A stretch of 64,000 nt of DNA, taken from contig NZ_CP083723.1 of NCBI RefSeq assembly GCF_020150815.1, positions 2,356,001-2,420,000 of the forward strand. The letters run 5' to 3'. Each line of letters opens with the position of its first letter. Position 1 is the stretch's first letter. The DNA comes from Haloprofundus salilacus. GTDB lineage: Archaea > Halobacteriota > Halobacteria > Halobacteriales > Haloferacaceae. This document shows, piece after piece, positions 43,697-52,867 of the stretch. The position numbers were made by a program, and so were the translations under genes. The notes under the pieces were generated by a model. The model searched no databases. It was not told the origin of the DNA and was given only the letters and a program-made list of their open reading frames with translations.

Positions 43697-45451
43697 TCAG
43701 CGGCGGAACTTCGTCCGGTCTTCGAGCTGTTCTTCGAACCACTGCCACTCGCGGGAGAACTGCCCGGTCTCGCGGAGATTCCACACGTCGGCGTCGGTGA
43801 CGATGGGACCGAGGCGGTACGACTGCACTAGATTGGTGAGCCAGATGAGGGCACCGATGCCGATGATGACTGCACCGAACGACGACAGCTGTTGCAGCGC
43901 CTCGAACGCGCCCGGATACGACGCCGAGCGGCGCGGGAGGCCGCCGTAGCCGATGAGAATCATCGGTAGGAACGCGACGAACACACCGACGATGCTGAGG
44001 TAGCCATGGATGCGGCCCAGGCGGCGGTTGAACATTCGCCCCGTGAGAAGCGGGAACCAGTAGTAGCTGGCGGCGAACGCGGCGAACGTGATAACGCCCA
44101 TCACGATGAAGTGGAAGTGACCGACGACGTAGTACGTGTCGTGGAGCACGAGGTCGACAGGGATGGAGGCGAGGAACACGCCCGTCACGCCGCCGATAAT
44201 GAACGTCATGATGCCGCCGACGCAGAAAATCTGCGGCGTGGCCCAACGGACGTTACCGCCCCAGAGCGTCGCCATCCAGTTGAACGTCTTGACGGCACTG
44301 GGGATGGCGATAGCGAGCGAGACGGCCATGAAACTCGCGCGGAGCCGCGGGTCCATGCCGGTGGCGAACATGTGGTGCGCCCAGACGCCGAACGAGAGCA
44401 CACCAATGGCCAACGTCGAGTAGACGATGAACTTGAAGCCGAACAGTTTCCGTCCGGCGAACTTCGGGAGGATGAGGCTCACGAGGCCGAACGCCGGCAA
44501 GACGAGGATGTACACCTCGGGGTGGCCGAAGAACCAGAAGAGATGCTGCCAGAGGATGGGACCGCCACCTTCGACGGCGAAGAACGTCGTGCCGAAGTTA
44601 CGGTCGGCGACGAGCATCAGGAGCGCGCTCCCGAGCACGGGGAACGCGAAGAGGACGATGCCGCTCGTCGTGAGCAGCGTCCACGAGAAGATGTCGAGGT
44701 TAGCCCAGGTGATGTTCTCGTCGCGTTCGGTGAAGATTGTGACGATGATGTTGACAGAGGCCATGATGGTCGCCAGACCGCTCAGGTGTAAGCCGAGAAG
44801 CACGAGGTCGACCTGCGGGTTCGAGACGATGATCGACCGTGGGGCGTACAGCGTCCATCCGAGCGTCGGCGGCCGCAACGAGAACAGCAGTTCCCAGCGG
44901 ACGCCGACGGCCGCGAGCATCTTCCCCATGACCTCCGTGATAAGCCCACCGCGGACCAGAAAGAACGCCGGCGGCAACAGCCAGAAGGCGATGGCGTTGA
45001 TGCGCGGGAACGACATGTCGTCCGCGCCGACGAGAATCGGGACGAAGTAGTTCGCGAGACCCGTGAACGCGGGCGTCACGAAGAAGAACAGCATCGTCAG
45101 CCCGTGAGTTGTAAAGAGCGCGTTGTACGTCTCGGCGCTCCAGACGTCGGTGCCGGCGGTGAACAGTTCGGTACGAATCATCATCGCGTCCGTCCCGCCC
45201 CACAGCGCGGCGCCGGCGGCGAAGACGATGTAGAGCACGCCGATGTCCTTGTGGTCGACGGTGGTCAACCACCGGAAGATGCCGGCCGGTTTCTCCGATT
45301 TGAAGCCTAGTCCCGAGAGGTAACCGCCGTCGGCGGCGACGCTTCGCATCTGCCAGTTCTGTCTGTAGCCAGCGTATATCGCCAACCCGAGCAACGCCCA
45401 GGTGACGACGAGCAGGCCAGGTATCTCTTTGAGCACGCTAATCACACCCAT
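43697..45451 (-). CDS. Haem-copper oxidase subunit I (lone gene)
   Basis: A 584-residue, roughly 12-14-helix protein of the haem-copper oxidase superfamily. The haem a ligand lies in [19 protein letters not shown] carries the CuB His and the crosslinked Tyr, HH in VWAHHMFATG gives two more CuB ligands, and HDTYYVVGHFHFI has the haem a3 His. These mark it as an A-type oxidase. No subunit II or III gene is adjacent; the next gene upstream is a DUF6789-like membrane protein. It differs from the fused subunit I/III at 53405, so the organism has two terminal oxidases in this window. Confidence 0.93.
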   Translation of the reverse strand: MGVISVLKEIPGLLVVTWALLGLAIYAGYRQNWQMRSVAADGGYLSGLGFKSEKPAGIFRWLTTVDHKDIGVLYIVFAAGAALWGGTDAMMIRTELFTAGTDVWSAETYNALFTTHGLTMLFFFVTPAFTGLANYFVPILVGADDMSFPRINAIAFWLLPPAFFLVRGGLITEVMGKMLAAVGVRWELLFSLRPPTLGWTLYAPRSIIVSNPQVDLVLLGLHLSGLATIMASVNIIVTIFTERDENITWANLDIFSWTLLTTSGIVLFAFPVLGSALLMLVADRNFGTTFFAVEGGGPILWQHLFWFFGHPEVYILVLPAFGLVSLILPKFAGRKLFGFKFIVYSTLAIGVLSFGVWAHHMFATGMDPRLRASFMAVSLAIAIPSAVKTFNWMATLWGGNVRWATPQIFCVGGIMTFIIGGVTGVFLASIPVDLVLHDTYYVVGHFHFIVMGVITFAAFAASYYWFPLLTGRMFNRRLGRIHGYLSIVGVFVAFLPMILIGYGGLPRRSASYPGAFEALQQLSSFGAVIIGIGALIWLTNLVQSYRLGPIVTDADVWNLRETGQFSREWQWFEEQLEDRTKFRR

Positions 45452-45606
45452 CTACGGCGTTGGGGACCACACTCCCATCTTCGGATTGTACTGTGATATA
45501 GATGGGGTGGCGCTCGCGAAACCCCGACCGATTCACCGCCGTTTTCCGAGCGGATTCGCACCAGCCGCGGGACGGTTGTCGTCTCCGCTGCGCGGTTTTC
45601 GACGCG

Positions 45607-46065
45607 TCACTGCGAGACGTCCGACGGGTCGTACCGCTCGCTCTCGACGGGGCCTTCGCTGGTCAGGCGACCGTACACCGCCCCGAGCAGGAAGCCGTAG
45701 CAGAGGTGCGCCAGGAGCGTGAAGATGACGTAGATGGCGAGTAAGCCGCCCGAGAGGTCGCCGCGCCCGGTGAGGACGAACACGACCCAGAGCACGGCGG
45801 CGAGAACCATCCCGCGCGTCGCCGGGTCGGGGCCGCCGGGGATGTACTCCTCCAGCGCCATGAACGCGAGCGGCCACGCGAACACCCCCGCGAGGACGAA
45901 CAGAACGAAACCGAACGTGACGTTACCGGGCATCCCGGCGAAGCGAGCGACGGCCTCGAAGATAGCGAGATTCGAGCGTGTCTCTACCTCCAGAAACAGC
46001 AACAACAGAGACATCACGGCGATGCCCGTGGCACCTCCGGCGATTGCGCTGAGTGGACGGTTCAT
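45607..46065 (-). CDS. DUF6789-like membrane protein (copy 1)
   Basis: A 152-residue protein with four or five helices (SAIAGGATGIAVMSLLLLFLEV, GNVTFGFVLFVLAGVFAWPLAFMALEEYIPG, TRGMVLAAVLWVVFVLTGRGDL, LLAIYVIFTLLAHLCYGFLLGAVYGRL). I recognise it as DUF6789, a haloarchaeal family without known function. It lies 155 bases upstream of the lone oxidase subunit I on the same strand. A relative is encoded at 56958 by the second oxidase, sharing the pattern of a final LLAH..YG helix, so a link to terminal oxidases is likely. Confidence 0.7.
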   Translation of the reverse strand: MNRPLSAIAGGATGIAVMSLLLLFLEVETRSNLAIFEAVARFAGMPGNVTFGFVLFVLAGVFAWPLAFMALEEYIPGGPDPATRGMVLAAVLWVVFVLTGRGDLSGGLLAIYVIFTLLAHLCYGFLLGAVYGRLTSEGPVESERYDPSDVSQ

Positions 46066-46254
46066 GCTGGACGGTAGTTCGTGACACTCGGTTAAAAGCC
46101 TCGCCCGTCGCGGGACGACGACGACAACAACCAACGGTGACGGGCAACGGCCGGCCACCGAACGGGGGAGGAGGAAGGCAAAAAGGCAAAACCGCTCCCG
46201 CACGCACGTTCGGTGTCGCGGTGCCGGACCGAGGGTAGGGGCTTTCGGTCGGCA

Positions 46255-46276
46255 GACCGCGACCTCTTTCGCGGTC
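46255..46276. other. Perfect 8-base hairpin upstream of mutS
   Basis: GACCGCGA (46255-46262) and TCGCGGTC (46269-46276) form an eight-base stem with a six-base loop CCTCTT. It lies between the DUF6789 gene and mutS, 50 bases before the mutS ATG. It could be an operator or terminator. Confidence 0.35.
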
Positions 46277-46327
46277 GAAGTCCGGAAAACCCGCAGTGTT
46301 TTAGCCGCGCGATTCCCGAGAAAACGT

Positions 46328-49030
46328 ATGACCGCACAGGGAATCGTCGGGGAGTTCCTCTCTCTCAAAGAGCAGACGGACGCCGACCTGTTGGCGATGC
46401 AGTGCGGCGATTTCTACGAGTTCTTCGCCGACGACGCGGAGTTCGTCGGCGAGAAGTTGGATCTGAAAGTCTCGCAGAAGTCCTCGCACGGGTCGTCGTA
46501 TCCGATGGCCGGCGTGCCGCTGAACGACCTCACGCCGTACCTGAAAGCGCTCGTCGAACGCGGCTACCGAGTCGCCGTCGCCGACCAGTACGAGACCGAA
46601 GACGGCCACGCGCGCTCCATCACGCGCGTCGTCACGCCGGGGACGCTGTTGGAGACGACCGACGCCGAGGCGAAGTACATCGCCGCCGTCGTCCGCGACG
46701 AGACGGAAGGGGGCTTCGGTCTCGCGTTCGCCGACGCCACCACCGGCCGATTCCTCGTCACCGAGACCGACAGCGAGGCGGACGCGCACGCCGAACTGTA
46801 CCGCTTCGCGCCGGTCGAGGTTCTACCCGGCCCCGAGATTCGCAACGACGACAGCTTTCTGAACCGACTCCGCGAAGCGAGCGACGCGTCGCTGTCGCTA
46901 CACGACGCCGACAGCTTCGCGCCCGGCCGGGCGAGACACGCCCTCCGCGAGCAGTTCGGCCGCGAGGCGCTCGACAGCGTCGGTCTCGACGGCGAGCGTG
47001 CGATTCGCGCTGCGGGCGCAGTGCTGTCGTACGTCGACGAGACCGGCGTCGGCGTCGCCCAGTCGATGACGCGCCTACAGGCGTACCGCGTCGCCGACCA
47101 CCTCGAACTCGACGCGACGACGCAGCGGAATCTGGAACTCACCGAAACGATGCACGGCGACCGCTCGGGGTCGCTTCTGGACACGATCGACCACACGGTG
47201 ACGAGTCCTGGCGGCCGCCTCCTCAAGGAGTGGCTCACCCGCCCTCAGCGTTCGCAGGCGGACATCGAGCGCCGACTCGATAGCGTCGAAGCGCTCGCGG
47301 CGGCGGCGCTTGACCGAGAGCGCGTCCGCGACACGCTCGACGGCGCGTACGACCTCGAACGGCTGACGAGTCGCACCGCCTCGGAGAGCGCGGGCGCGCA
47401 CGACTTGCTGTCGATTCGGGACACGCTCGCGGTGCTCCCAACGCTGGCGGAGGCCGTGGAGGGACGACTCGGCGACTCGCCGCTCGCGGACGTCGTCGCC
47501 CAGCCCGACCACGAGGCGGCCGCCGCCCTCCGCGAGGAACTGGAGGGCGCACTCGCGGAGGACCCGCCGAAGACGCTAACGCAGGGCGGTCTCATCCGCC
47601 GCGGTTACGACGACGAACTCGACGAACTCGTCGAGCGACACCAGGAGGCCAAACGCTGGATAGACGGTCTCGCCGAGCGCGAGAAGTCGCGGCACGGTCT
47701 CCACCACCTCTCGGTGTCACGCAACAAGACGGACGGCTACTACATCCAAGTCGGCAAATCACAGACCGACGGCGTCCCCGACGAGTACCGCGAGATAAAG
47801 ACGCTGAAGAACTCCAAGCGGTACGTCACTGACGAACTGGAAGAGAGAGAGCGCGACATCCTCCGCCTCGAAGAGGTCCGCGGCGAGTTGGAGTACGAAC
47901 TGTTCAAAGAGTTACGAAGACGGGTCGCCGACCGCGCGGGGCTACTGCAGGACGTGGGTCGCACCATCGCCGAAGTCGACGCGCTCGCCTCCTTGGCGAC
48001 CCACGCCGCCGGAAACGACTGGGTCCGACCCGAACTGACGGAGGCGGGTCCGCTCCGAATCGAAGCGGGGCGGCACCCCGTCGTCGAGACGACGACGGAC
48101 TTCGTACCGAACGACCTCTCCCTCGACCGCGAGCGCGCCTTCCTCATTGTCACCGGGCCGAACATGAGCGGGAAGTCGACGTACATGCGCCAGTCGGCGC
48201 TCATCACGCTTCTGGCACAGGTCGGCAGTTTCGTCCCCGCGCGCTCGGCGACGGTCGGTCTCGTCGACGGCATCTACACCCGCGTCGGTGCGCTCGACGA
48301 ACTCGCGCAGGGCCGGTCGACGTTCATGGTCGAGATGCAGGAGTTGAGCAACATCCTCCACTCGGCCACCGAGGACTCGCTCGTCATCCTCGACGAGGTA
48401 GGCCGCGGCACCGCGACGTACGACGGCATCTCCATCGCGTGGGCGGCGACGGAGTATCTGCACAACGAGGTGCGTGCGAAGACGCTGTTCGCGACGCACT
48501 ACCACGAACTCACGGGGCTGGCCGACCACCTCGACAGAGTCGAGAACGTCCACGTGGCGGCCGACGAGACGGACGGCGACGTGACCTTTCTGCGCACCGT
48601 TCGCGAGGGACCGACCAATCGGTCGTACGGGATTCACGTCGCGGAGTTGGCGGGCGTTCCCGCACCGGTCGTCACGCGCGCGACGGACGTGCTCGACAAA
48701 CTCCGCACCGAGAAAGCCATCGAGGCGAAAGGCGGCGGGTCGAGCGAGCCGGTGCAGGCCGTCTTCGACCTCCAGAGCGGGCAGTTCGCGGCGGGCGACG
48801 GGGGCTCGAAGACGACCGAACGCTCGGGGGACTTCGGCGGCGCGTCGGCGACGGGGTCCTCGGCGTCGGCGGGAAGCGACGAGCGTTCGAAGCCGACCGT
48901 CGACCCGAACTCCGAGGAGGTGCTCGACGAACTCCGTCGGACGAACGTGGAGGAGACGTCGCCCATCGAGTTAATGGCGAAAGTCCAAGCGTGGCAACGG
49001 GAGTTGGACGACTCTGCGAACCGCGACTGA
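46328..49030 (+). CDS. mutS: DNA mismatch repair protein MutS
   Basis: A 900-residue MutS. The mismatch-sensing Phe-x-Glu is in GDFYEFFADD (about residues 29-38). The lever and clamp domains follow. The ATPase has Walker A GPNMSGKST (about residues 613-621), Walker B LVILDEVGRGT and THYHEL. The last 80 residues are a Gly/Ser linker and a C-terminal helical segment (EEVLDELRRTNVEETSPIELM), which is the dimer or tetramer helix of MutS1. TGTTTTAG at about 46296-46303 fits a leaderless start at 46328. mutL lies 8.7 kb downstream instead of directly beside it. Confidence 0.97.
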   Translation: MTAQGIVGEFLSLKEQTDADLLAMQCGDFYEFFADDAEFVGEKLDLKVSQKSSHGSSYPMAGVPLNDLTPYLKALVERGYRVAVADQYETEDGHARSITRVVTPGTLLETTDAEAKYIAAVVRDETEGGFGLAFADATTGRFLVTETDSEADAHAELYRFAPVEVLPGPEIRNDDSFLNRLREASDASLSLHDADSFAPGRARHALREQFGREALDSVGLDGERAIRAAGAVLSYVDETGVGVAQSMTRLQAYRVADHLELDATTQRNLELTETMHGDRSGSLLDTIDHTVTSPGGRLLKEWLTRPQRSQADIERRLDSVEALAAAALDRERVRDTLDGAYDLERLTSRTASESAGAHDLLSIRDTLAVLPTLAEAVEGRLGDSPLADVVAQPDHEAAAALREELEGALAEDPPKTLTQGGLIRRGYDDELDELVERHQEAKRWIDGLAEREKSRHGLHHLSVSRNKTDGYYIQVGKSQTDGVPDEYREIKTLKNSKRYVTDELEERERDILRLEEVRGELEYELFKELRRRVADRAGLLQDVGRTIAEVDALASLATHAAGNDWVRPELTEAGPLRIEAGRHPVVETTTDFVPNDLSLDRERAFLIVTGPNMSGKSTYMRQSALITLLAQVGSFVPARSATVGLVDGIYTRVGALDELAQGRSTFMVEMQELSNILHSATEDSLVILDEVGRGTATYDGISIAWAATEYLHNEVRAKTLFATHYHELTGLADHLDRVENVHVAADETDGDVTFLRTVREGPTNRSYGIHVAELAGVPAPVVTRATDVLDKLRTEKAIEAKGGGSSEPVQAVFDLQSGQFAAGDGGSKTTERSGDFGGASATGSSASAGSDERSKPTVDPNSEEVLDELRRTNVEETSPIELMAKVQAWQRELDDSANRD

Positions 49031-49165
49031 ACGCGCTCGGTCCGTCGACGGAAGCGGCGGGTCTCGCCCGGAGAACCGCGCCGAACGGTGGCAGTCGATA
49101 GGTCCGGCAGTCGGTCGAACTATGGCGAAAGTACAAGAGCGGTAAGCACACTTCTCTACCAAGAG

Positions 49166-49570
49166 ATGACCGAGGAACCACTTCGGGCGACAGTGAGCCT
49201 GCGCGGCGTGTTGTTCGGTCCCGAGAGCGAGGTGCTCGTCGTCCGCCGTGCAAGCGACGGCGGCTGGGAACTGCCCGGGGGCCGCCTCGGTTCGGGCGAA
49301 CCCGTCGTTCTGGGGTTGCGACGCGAGATCGAAGAGGAGACCAGTTTGGATCCCGACGTCGAGGAACCCGTCCACACGTTCGCGTGGCAGAACGACGAGG
49401 GCCGCGGCCGCTTCGCCGTCTACTACTACTGCACCGTCGACGGGAAGTCGGTGTCGTTGAGTGCCGAACATACCGACTACGACTGGGTCGCCGTGGAGAC
49501 GGCCACGGAACGACTGAGCGACACGCAGACCGAGGCGGTCGTCTGCGCGTGGGAGATTCACGGGCAGTGA
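49166..49570 (+). CDS. NUDIX hydrolase
   Basis: A 134-residue NUDIX domain. The box runs from GGRLGSGEPVVLGLRREIEEETSL, with the Glu residues of REIEEE that bind metal. FAVYYYCTVDGKSV forms the following strands. Substrate is unknown; such small NUDIX proteins hydrolyse nucleoside diphosphate derivatives. I chose the ATG at 49166; the 26-codon extension upstream looks unstructured. It follows mutS, with a 135-base gap. Confidence 0.9.
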   Translation: MTEEPLRATVSLRGVLFGPESEVLVVRRASDGGWELPGGRLGSGEPVVLGLRREIEEETSLDPDVEEPVHTFAWQNDEGRGRFAVYYYCTVDGKSVSLSAEHTDYDWVAVETATERLSDTQTEAVVCAWEIHGQ

Positions 49571-49717
49571 ACGACTCCGAACGTATTCGGCCGGCGGAAT
49601 AACGACAGCAGAGCGAAGACGGTACGACGCGTGCTCCGGACCGGCTCGTCGTTCTCCTCCCGAAGGAACACTTTTAGCCGACGGCGAAGTACCGACTAAT
49701 TATAGAGGAATGTTCAC

Positions 49718-50164
49718 ATGGCACAATCAGCAGTTCTCCTCAGCGTACTGTTCGGGATACTGCTCGTCGCGACGGTTGCGTACATCTCCAGATACGAGTG
49801 GCAGCGATACACGGTGGCCAGCGGTGGAATCTCCTCCCGAGCGAGCGAGCGATCGGTCGCGTCGTTGACGGCCAACAGTCCCGTCGCGTGGAGCGTCGCG
49901 TTCCTGCTGGCGGTGGTCTCCGTCGGCGCGGCGACGGTCGTCTTCGTCAGCGGCGCGTCCGCGCCGAGGTGGGCCGTGCAGACCGCAGGGGCGTTCCTCG
50001 CGGCGGGCTCCGTCTTCGGGCTCGCGCTGTACCTGTTGTACGGGAGCTTCGTCAGCGCGCGCGGACGCGGGTTGAACCGTGCACAGGCGGCGGCAGTCGG
50101 GTCGTGGGCGCTCGGCCTGCTGGTCATCACCGCCGTGGTCGTCAAACTGTTAGGTTTTCTCTGA
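49718..50164 (+). CDS. Membrane protein of the oxidase-facing gene group, unknown function
   Basis: A 148-residue protein with three or four membrane segments (LLSVLFGILLVATVAYISRYEW; VAWSVAFLLAVVSVGAATVVFVSG; VQTAGAFLAAGSVFGLALYLLYGSFV; AVGSWALGLLVITAVVVKLLGFL). I do not recognise the family. TAATTATAG at about 49697-49705 lies near the ideal distance from the ATG at 49718. It is the first of four plus-strand genes running toward the oxidase operon, all membrane proteins. Confidence 0.7.
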   Translation: MAQSAVLLSVLFGILLVATVAYISRYEWQRYTVASGGISSRASERSVASLTANSPVAWSVAFLLAVVSVGAATVVFVSGASAPRWAVQTAGAFLAAGSVFGLALYLLYGSFVSARGRGLNRAQAAAVGSWALGLLVITAVVVKLLGFL

Positions 50165-50174
50165 GGGCTGATCG

Positions 50175-50867
50175 ATGAGATACCCGACATCCGCGCTTGT
50201 CGGTCCTAATCGTCGCCTCTCGGTCGAACAACGCTGGGTGCTCGTGCTCGTACTGTTCGAGGCGCTTGCGCTTGTCGGCTACTTCGCGCTCACGGACGCG
50301 ACAGTGACGAGTCTCCGCTACGTGCTCTACCCGTTCGTTTGGATAAACGTCGGCGTTGTCGCCGTGCTCCGGACGAATCTCCCGACTGCGAGTCGACGGG
50401 CACGGCTCGTCTCGGGGACGCTCTCGGTGTTGTACTTCTTCGCGTTGACGGCACTCGCGGGGTTAGTGGGTCTCGAAATCGGCGCACACACCCACACGCA
50501 CGTCCACGGGCTCCAATTCACGATGGCCTCACCCGGATGGGGTCCGCGCGTCGGCTACGCGGGGTCGCTCGTGACCGTCAACTTCGTTCCCTACCGCGTC
50601 ATCGGCTACCTCGCACTATCGTATCTCGTCTACGCGACGCTCCTCGACGCCGCTACTGCGGTGCTCTCAGGCATCCTCGGCGTTGCGACCTGCGTCGGCT
50701 GCAGTCTCCCGATCGTCGGGTCGCTCGCCGCGGGGGCCGTCGGCGGGACTGGCGTCGTCGCCCTCGCGACGCTCTCGGTCGACTTCTCGACGCTCGCCTT
50801 CGTCGGTGCCGTGGGGCTTCTCTCGGTTCGCCCGCGGTTCCGGCGCCTCGCGGAGTTTCGGTCGTGA
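50175..50867 (+). CDS. Haloarchaeal membrane protein with a TCVGCSLPI motif (DUF7546-like)
   Basis: A 230-residue protein with about six membrane helices. Two features stand out: a HTHTHVHG run (about residues 105-112), which could bind metal, and TCVGCSLPI in helix 5 (about 173-181), with two Cys spaced CxxC. Metal handling for the oxidase (copper or haem delivery) fits those residues and the location. That is inference; I do not know an experimentally studied homologue. It begins 11 bases after the preceding gene. Confidence 0.7.
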   Translation: MRYPTSALVGPNRRLSVEQRWVLVLVLFEALALVGYFALTDATVTSLRYVLYPFVWINVGVVAVLRTNLPTASRRARLVSGTLSVLYFFALTALAGLVGLEIGAHTHTHVHGLQFTMASPGWGPRVGYAGSLVTVNFVPYRVIGYLALSYLVYATLLDAATAVLSGILGVATCVGCSLPIVGSLAAGAVGGTGVVALATLSVDFSTLAFVGAVGLLSVRPRFRRLAEFRS

Positions 50868-50919
50868 CTGCCGGAGACAGACGACCGTTTCGAACGAACC
50901 GTCGCCCACAGACGACCTC

Positions 50920-52302
50920 ATGAACGCTCGAACAACCGCTCGCTTCGGTGTCGCTATCGTGGTCGTTTCGGTCGCGTTAGCGACGTGCTCCCAACCCGTA
51001 CTCGCTCACGCCGGGTCGCTCAGCGGGTCGCTTCGACCAGTCTCCGTCCCGCTCTGGTTGGTGGTTGTCTCCGGCGGCAGTGTCGTCGGCGTCTCCTTTC
51101 TGTTCACGAGTCTGGTGACCGACCACGAGACGATTCGATCGGTCAACGGACACCGCGTCGGCGTTCCATCGGTCAGGGCCGCTCGTGCCGTCGTCCGTCC
51201 GGCAGTTCGTTGGCTGGCGGTGGCGGCGCTAGTGGTCGTCGTCGCCGTCGCGTTCCTCGGCCCCTCCGAACCGGTGCGAAACCTCGCGGTGCTCGTCGTC
51301 TGGGTCGGGTGGTGGGCGGGATACACCATCTCGACGTACCTCGTCGCGGATACGTGGCCCGTCGTCAACCCGTGGCGGACGGTGGCGGACGCGCTCCCGA
51401 CAGAACCCCGTCCGCTTCCGGCGCGTCTCGACGGCCGGGTGAGCGTCGTCGGTCTATTGGGACTCGTCTGGCTCGAAGTCGTCAGTCCCGTCTCGGAGGA
51501 CCCCCGGTGGCTCGCAGTCGTCGTCGTCTGCTACTCGGTTGTGACCGTCGTCGGAGCGGGTGTCTATCGCGACGCGTGGTTCGAATCTGTCGACCCCGTC
51601 GCCCGCGTCTTCCGCCTCTATGGGCACCTTGCACCAGTTCAGCGGACCGACCGCGGGTACGTGCTCTCATTTCCGGGGACGGCGCTCGTGCGACGGCCGA
51701 CCGCCGTGGACGAAGACGAGGTGGCGTTCGTCGTCGCGTTGCTGTGGGTGACGACCTACGACGGTCTCGTCTCGACGGCCCCGTGGAACGGCGTCGTTCG
51801 AGCCGTCAGCCGTGTCGGCGTCCCGCCGCTTCTCACCCACCTGGTCACCGTGTTCGTCGGCTTCGCGCTCCTCTACGGCGCGTACCGTCTGGCCGCCCAG
51901 CTCGCCCGTCGGACCGCCGAGACGTACGTCACCGCCCGGTTCATCGCCGGGTGGTTCGTTCCGTCGCTGCTGCCTATCGCAGCGGGTTACCACCTCGCGC
52001 ACTTTTCCGGGTTCTTTCTCGGCCTCACACCGACGCTCGCCGTCGTCACACTCGACCCGCTCTCGCCGCCGTACGCGCTGCCGACGCTGGTGGTTCCGGC
52101 GTGGTTCGGGTCGCTCCAACTCGCGTTCGTTGTCGCCGGACACCTCCTCGCCGTCTGGGTGGCGCACGCGCGCTCGTTCGAACTCTTCCCGGGGCGACTA
52201 CAACCGATTCGGAGCCAGTACCCGCTGGTCGTCCTCGCGATCTGCTACACGATGAGCAGCCTCTGGATAGTCGCCCAACCGTTCGCCACCCCGCTCACGT
52301 GA
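50920..52302 (+). CDS. Large membrane protein, unknown function, oxidase gene group
   Basis: A 460-residue protein. An N-terminal hydrophobic segment (FGVAIVVVSVALATCSQPVLAHAG) could be a signal or first helix, followed by about ten further helices and several Arg-rich loops. There is no motif I can name. VADTWPVVNPWRTVADAL (about residues 144-161) and YHLAHFSGFFLGL (about 352-364) are polar stretches inside the membrane part that could bind an ion or ligand. I chose the ATG at 50920 (MNARTT). The next gene begins two bases after its stop, so they share a transcript. Confidence 0.7.
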   Translation: MNARTTARFGVAIVVVSVALATCSQPVLAHAGSLSGSLRPVSVPLWLVVVSGGSVVGVSFLFTSLVTDHETIRSVNGHRVGVPSVRAARAVVRPAVRWLAVAALVVVVAVAFLGPSEPVRNLAVLVVWVGWWAGYTISTYLVADTWPVVNPWRTVADALPTEPRPLPARLDGRVSVVGLLGLVWLEVVSPVSEDPRWLAVVVVCYSVVTVVGAGVYRDAWFESVDPVARVFRLYGHLAPVQRTDRGYVLSFPGTALVRRPTAVDEDEVAFVVALLWVTTYDGLVSTAPWNGVVRAVSRVGVPPLLTHLVTVFVGFALLYGAYRLAAQLARRTAETYVTARFIAGWFVPSLLPIAAGYHLAHFSGFFLGLTPTLAVVTLDPLSPPYALPTLVVPAWFGSLQLAFVVAGHLLAVWVAHARSFELFPGRLQPIRSQYPLVVLAICYTMSSLWIVAQPFATPLT

Positions 52303-52304
52303 CC

Positions 52305-52586
52305 ATGTCGGAACGAGTCGTCCCCGAAACGTCCGTTCCGCCGGGAGAGAACCCGGTGGCCGTCTGCCCGTTCTGCAAGCGACCGTTCAGAGCCGAGCGG
52401 CAGTGTACACTCCACGTCGGCGAGGTTCATCTGGAGAGCAACAGCGGACGAAGCGACTACGAAGCGGCGGTAGAAGCAGAGGCCGAGGAGCTTTTCGTCT
52501 TCCATCTGAAGGTGTTCTTCGCGCTCGGTGCCGTCTACGCGGCGTTCATCATCCTCGCCATCATTGCGTTCAGTCTCGCTGGATAG
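52305..52586 (+). CDS. C2H2 zinc-finger protein with a C-terminal membrane helix
   Basis: A 93-residue protein. The CPFC (about residues 21-24) and HVGEVH (about 37-42) would form one zinc finger. A helix (LFVFHLKVFFALGAVYAAFIILAIIAFSLAG) anchors the C-terminus. I think this is the DUF7410 family. It ends the four-gene group beginning at 49718, and its stop faces the minus-strand oxidase genes, five bases apart. Confidence 0.75.
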   Translation: MSERVVPETSVPPGENPVAVCPFCKRPFRAERQCTLHVGEVHLESNSGRSDYEAAVEAEAEELFVFHLKVFFALGAVYAAFIILAIIAFSLAG

Positions 52587-52590
52587 GCCG

Positions 52591-52830
52591 TTACTGCGAC
52601 GGTGAGTCCTTCATGGAGTATTCTTGCTCTGTGGTCGCGTCCACGTCCCGAGCGGGATGCATCGCCACCGCCGCGGTGAGTATCCCGACGGCGACGAGGG
52701 TGACGACACCGCCCCCGACGACGAGAGCGTCTACTGCACCGAGGGCTTCGCCGACGAGGAGGATAGCCAAGCCGACGACGACGCCGAGCATCGAGACGGC
52801 GTACGGAAGCGGACTCTCGGATAGATTCAT
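52591..52830 (-). CDS. Small two-helix membrane protein, last gene of the oxidase operon
   Basis: A 79-residue protein with two helices (YAVSMLGVVVGLAILLVGEAL; DALVVGGGVVTLVAVGILTAAVAM) and a polar C-terminus. It follows the next small membrane gene by 37 bases on the same strand as coxB, coxAC and coxD. No family is recognised. The ATG at 52830 is chosen since the helices begin soon after it. Confidence 0.65.
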   Translation of the reverse strand: MNLSESPLPYAVSMLGVVVGLAILLVGEALGAVDALVVGGGVVTLVAVGILTAAVAMHPARDVDATTEQEYSMKDSPSQ

Positions 52831-52867
52831 GTGTGCTGGTACCACAGATCACTACTTCAACTGTCGG

